NCBI GenBank assembly: GCA_005888395.1
Contig: VAXF01000068.1
Coordinates: 2,087 to 9,993 of the forward strand
DNA: 7,907 bases
Source of the DNA: Actinomycetota bacterium
GTDB lineage: Bacteria > Actinomycetota > Acidimicrobiia > Acidimicrobiales > AC-25
Direction: 5' to 3'
The position numbers were made by a program, and so were the translations under genes. How positions within the stretch are numbered: position 1 is the stretch's first letter; each line of letters opens with the position of its first letter. This document shows positions 5,856 to 7,907 of this stretch, piece after piece. The notes under the pieces are model-generated. The model saw only the letters and a list, made by a program, of their open reading frames with translations. It was not told where the DNA came from and ran no database searches.

Positions 5856-6812
5856 TTGGAGGAGCAGGCCAGGGCCAGCAGGCGGAAGCGGTACCGGCGA
5901 ATCGGGTCTCTCCTCGCGGGACTCTCCAGCCTCAGCTTCGTACTCACCGTCGTGCCGGCGCTCCGTTCCGACGCACTGACACCCGTTCGCACCGGGTGGT
6001 GGAGCCAGACCGGTGGCGCCATGGCGCTGCCCCCGCCCGACGCGCCCGCCGACGGGTTGTACGTGCAGGGCGGTGCGGGCGATCCCATGGCCGTCTCGGC
6101 CCTCGTCTACGAGGTGCCTTCCGACCAGACCGCGGGCAAGCTCACGCTCGCGATCGCGGGGACGCCGCCGGCCGCGTTGTCGGTTCAGGCGTGCGCGCTG
6201 GCACCGGGCGCCGAGTCGTTCAAGCCGGCGCAGGACGGCGCGTGGAGCGACGCTCCGAAGTACGACTGCACCAAGCCTGTGCCCGGCGCGTCGGACGGGT
6301 CGCACGTCACCTTCGACGTCGCCACGCTCGCGGCCGACGGACGGGTCGCGGTCGCGATCGTGCCGACGATGGCCACCGACCGCGTCGCGTTCGCCAAGCC
6401 CACCGACAGCTCGCTGGCGACGACGGCATCGCCCGCCGCCGGCACCCCGAGCAGCGCTGCACCATTACCCGCGCCGTTATCGGCCATGACCCCGGCACCG
6501 GCCCCGGCCTCGAGCGGGACCTCGACCGCGGGCCCGCCCGCATCGCCGGCCGCGGCAGCGCCCGACTTCGGCTCGTCGCTCCAACCGTCGGCGTCGTTCG
6601 CGACACCGCCGGCCGCGTCGCCGCCCGCGGCGACTCCGCCCGCGGCGTCGAACGCAGGCGCACCGCTCCACGCCGCGTCGAACGCGGCGTCGACCTCGTC
6701 GGACGGTGCCACCCGCGCCGGCCGGATCCTCACCATGGGCCTGCTCCTGCTCGCCCTGCTCGCCTACTCCCGCGGCTACGGCCTCCTCGGTGGCCGGGTC
6801 GCCGACCGATGA
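5856..6812 (+). CDS. Uncharacterised exported, membrane-anchored protein with Pro/Ala/Ser-rich stalk
   Basis: The product has 318 residues from TTG 5856, with GGGGGT about 4 nt before the start; I saw no other plausible start nearby. I do not recognise a named family. A basic N-terminus (RRKRYRR) is followed by a hydrophobic run SLLAGLSSLSFVLTVVPAL, acting as signal peptide or anchor. A compact domain of about residues 45-185 starts with TGWWSQ (G47-W48-W49) and has beta-strand-like alternation and two cysteines (C113, C138) that could form a disulfide. Residues 189-285 are Ala/Pro/Ser/Thr-rich with PPAA repeats, then a C-terminal membrane helix (ILTMGLLLLALLAY, from 291) and a short basic tail. 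The likely topology is an extracytoplasmic domain on a stalk. The fold might be a DNRLRE or carbohydrate-binding-like sandwich, a weak guess. The next gene starts 15 nt later, so the two are probably co-transcribed. It has two TTA leucine codons (6465, 6477). Confidence 0.7.
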   Translation: MEEQARASRRKRYRRIGSLLAGLSSLSFVLTVVPALRSDALTPVRTGWWSQTGGAMALPPPDAPADGLYVQGGAGDPMAVSALVYEVPSDQTAGKLTLAIAGTPPAALSVQACALAPGAESFKPAQDGAWSDAPKYDCTKPVPGASDGSHVTFDVATLAADGRVAVAIVPTMATDRVAFAKPTDSSLATTASPAAGTPSSAAPLPAPLSAMTPAPAPASSGTSTAGPPASPAAAAPDFGSSLQPSASFATPPAASPPAATPPAASNAGAPLHAASNAASTSSDGATRAGRILTMGLLLLALLAYSRGYGLLGGRVADR

Positions 6813-6816
6813 CCCC

Positions 6817-6822
6817 GGAGGT
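6817..6822 (+). promoter_or_regulatory. Strong Shine-Dalgarno for the substrate-binding protein gene
   Basis: GGAGGT lies 5 nt before ATG 6828. It is the best ribosome site in the window and fixes this start. Most other starts here are GTG or TTG with poor sites, so this protein may be made in larger amounts than its neighbour. Confidence 0.75.
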
Positions 6823-6827
6823 GCTGG

Positions 6828-7907
6828 ATGGCAGTCAGCCGTAGCGAGGAGAGCCAGGCGCTCGGCGAGACCCACAACCTGATCGCGCGGGGCGCGCTCC
6901 GCGCGTCGTTCCACCTGCGCCGGTACATGCCGCTGTACGCGTTCGGCACCGTCTGGGTGGTGATGCTCGCCCTGCTTCCGACGATCGACCACCGTTCGTC
7001 GAACGGCACGCTGGCCACGGCCGGCGGCGGGGCGCAGACGCCCGCCGCCTCGGCTGGGGGTTCGGCCGACAACGGATCCACCGCGCTGTCGACCACAGGC
7101 GGCAGCACGGTGGCATCGGGGGCGGCGACCACCACCGGCTCCTCGAGCCCCGGCGGCGGTGGGTCGTCGGCCGCGGCCGCCGGTGCCCCGACCGCGTCGG
7201 CTGCGGCAGCGGGCCCGCCGGCCGCGGTACAGACCGGCACGGGTGTCACGAAGGCGGGCGTCGCGTGCTCGAAGGGCGTGCGCCAGATGCCCAGCTCGCT
7301 CTACGCCGCGCCGTGCGTGGCCAAGTACAGCGGCGGCAACAACGGCGCCACCTACAACGGGGTCACGCCCGACACCATCAAGATCGCCATCCGCATCCCC
7401 TTAGATTCGCAGGGCCCCAACGCGCAGGCCGTCGACCAGGTGAACGCGGCGGGTGGGCAGCTCACCAACTCCCAGCAGAACCAGATGGTCCACGACCTGG
7501 TGCCGTACTTCAACAAGATGTTCGAGCTCTACGGCCGGCACGTGCAGCTCGTCGACTTCAACGGGAAGGGCAACGCGACGTTAGAGGCGCAGAGCAAGGG
7601 CCAGGAGGCCGCGTGCGCCGACGCCAACGCCATCGCCAGCTCGGTGCACGCGTTCGGGGTCATCCGCTACGGCGGGTTCCTTCTGGAGAGCCAGCCCTTC
7701 GCCGAGTGCGCCCTCCAGTACAAGCTCTACGTGCCGCAGGGGGCGCCGTACTTCCCGGAGCAGTACTACCAGCGCTGGAACCCCTACGTGTGGGCGACGA
7801 CCATGGACTGCGAGCGGATCGCCCACGACGTCGCGGAGTACCAGGGCAAGCGGCTGGCCGGCAAGAAGGCGAAGTGGGCCGGTGACCCGCTGCTGCAGGC
7901 ATCGAAT
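6828..7907 (+). CDS. ABC-type substrate-binding protein (branched-chain amino-acid family) with uncleaved membrane anchor, 3' truncated
   Basis: The frame is open for 360 codons from ATG 6828 to the window edge; no stop is seen. Residues 1-33 form a cytoplasmic tail with basic RGALRASFHLRRY, followed by a membrane segment at about 34-50 (MPLYAFGTVWVVMLALLP). No lipobox cysteine follows, unlike most Gram-positive binding proteins. Residues 58-140 are a Gly/Ala/Ser/Thr-rich linker. C147 and C163 frame a segment leading to NNGATYNGVTPDTIKIAI, the usual entry to periplasmic-binding-protein type I domains (LivJ/LivK-like) in actinobacteria. Later FELYGRHVQLVDFNG and VIRYGGFLLESQPFAECA fit the same fold. 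Ligand unknown: amino acids, amides or, given the neighbours, a hydrophobic acid. Permease and ATPase genes may follow outside the window. It has two TTA codons (7401, 7581). It follows the exported protein by 15 nt and probably shares its transcript. Confidence 0.8.
   Translation, partial: MAVSRSEESQALGETHNLIARGALRASFHLRRYMPLYAFGTVWVVMLALLPTIDHRSSNGTLATAGGGAQTPAASAGGSADNGSTALSTTGGSTVASGAATTTGSSSPGGGGSSAAAAGAPTASAAAAGPPAAVQTGTGVTKAGVACSKGVRQMPSSLYAAPCVAKYSGGNNGATYNGVTPDTIKIAIRIPLDSQGPNAQAVDQVNAAGGQLTNSQQNQMVHDLVPYFNKMFELYGRHVQLVDFNGKGNATLEAQSKGQEAACADANAIASSVHAFGVIRYGGFLLESQPFAECALQYKLYVPQGAPYFPEQYYQRWNPYVWATTMDCERIAHDVAEYQGKRLAGKKAKWAGDPLLQASN

Noticed and set aside
7265..7885. Arg-rich plus-strand open frame inside the binding-protein gene
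   Set aside because: It is out of phase with the frame from ATG 6828, which has a strong ribosome site and binding-protein motifs.
1..7907. tRNA, rRNA, CRISPR array, insertion sequence or attachment site
   Set aside because: Reading both strands showed no spaced direct repeats, transposase motifs or cloverleaf-like segments.

Overview
The window is very GC-rich and densely coded. It reads as chromosome from a steroid-degrading actinobacterium: the left half carries genes for the last two steroid rings (C/D), and an F420-type luciferase-like domain is also present. I favour an Acidimicrobiia-like lineage over a mycobacterium, from the general look of the solute-binding protein and its partner. 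That is an impression, because there is no rRNA or phylogenetic marker here.

Left block, plus strand, 1-3694: four tightly packed genes. They are the 3' part of ipdB (CoA-transferase-like ring hydrolase subunit), ipdC (flavin-dependent acyl-CoA reductase), a full-length acyl-CoA dehydrogenase subunit and a short acyl-CoA dehydrogenase subunit. The last two look like the IpdE1-IpdE2 heteromeric pair. Gaps or overlaps of 4-6 nt suggest one operon that begins before the window. An unusual stretch at 455-509 holds two perfect GC-rich hairpins inside the predicted N-terminal extension of ipdC.

Middle, minus strand, 3681-5708: one uninterrupted reading frame joins a complete-looking CaiB/BaiF-type (class III) CoA-transferase domain to a complete-looking LLM-class (F420-dependent) oxidoreductase domain. 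The junction is almost seamless. The gene converges on the ipd operon and overlaps its last gene by 14 nt. This fusion is the most unusual object in the window. Its CoA-transferase half also appears to lack the usual catalytic aspartate.

Right block, plus strand, 5709-7907: a 147-nt divergent intergenic region holds a candidate promoter and two inverted repeats. It precedes a two-gene unit. The first gene encodes an unrecognised exported protein with an N-terminal hydrophobic segment, a small extracytoplasmic domain, a Pro/Ala/Ser-rich stalk and a C-terminal membrane segment. The second, behind a strong Shine-Dalgarno sequence, encodes a branched-chain-amino-acid-type ABC substrate-binding protein. 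It is tethered by an uncleaved membrane anchor and a long low-complexity linker, and it runs off the window. Four rare TTA leucine codons occur in these two genes and I found none elsewhere.

A reasonable but unproven reading is a steroid-catabolism operon next to an accessory CoA-ester enzyme and an envelope solute-capture unit.
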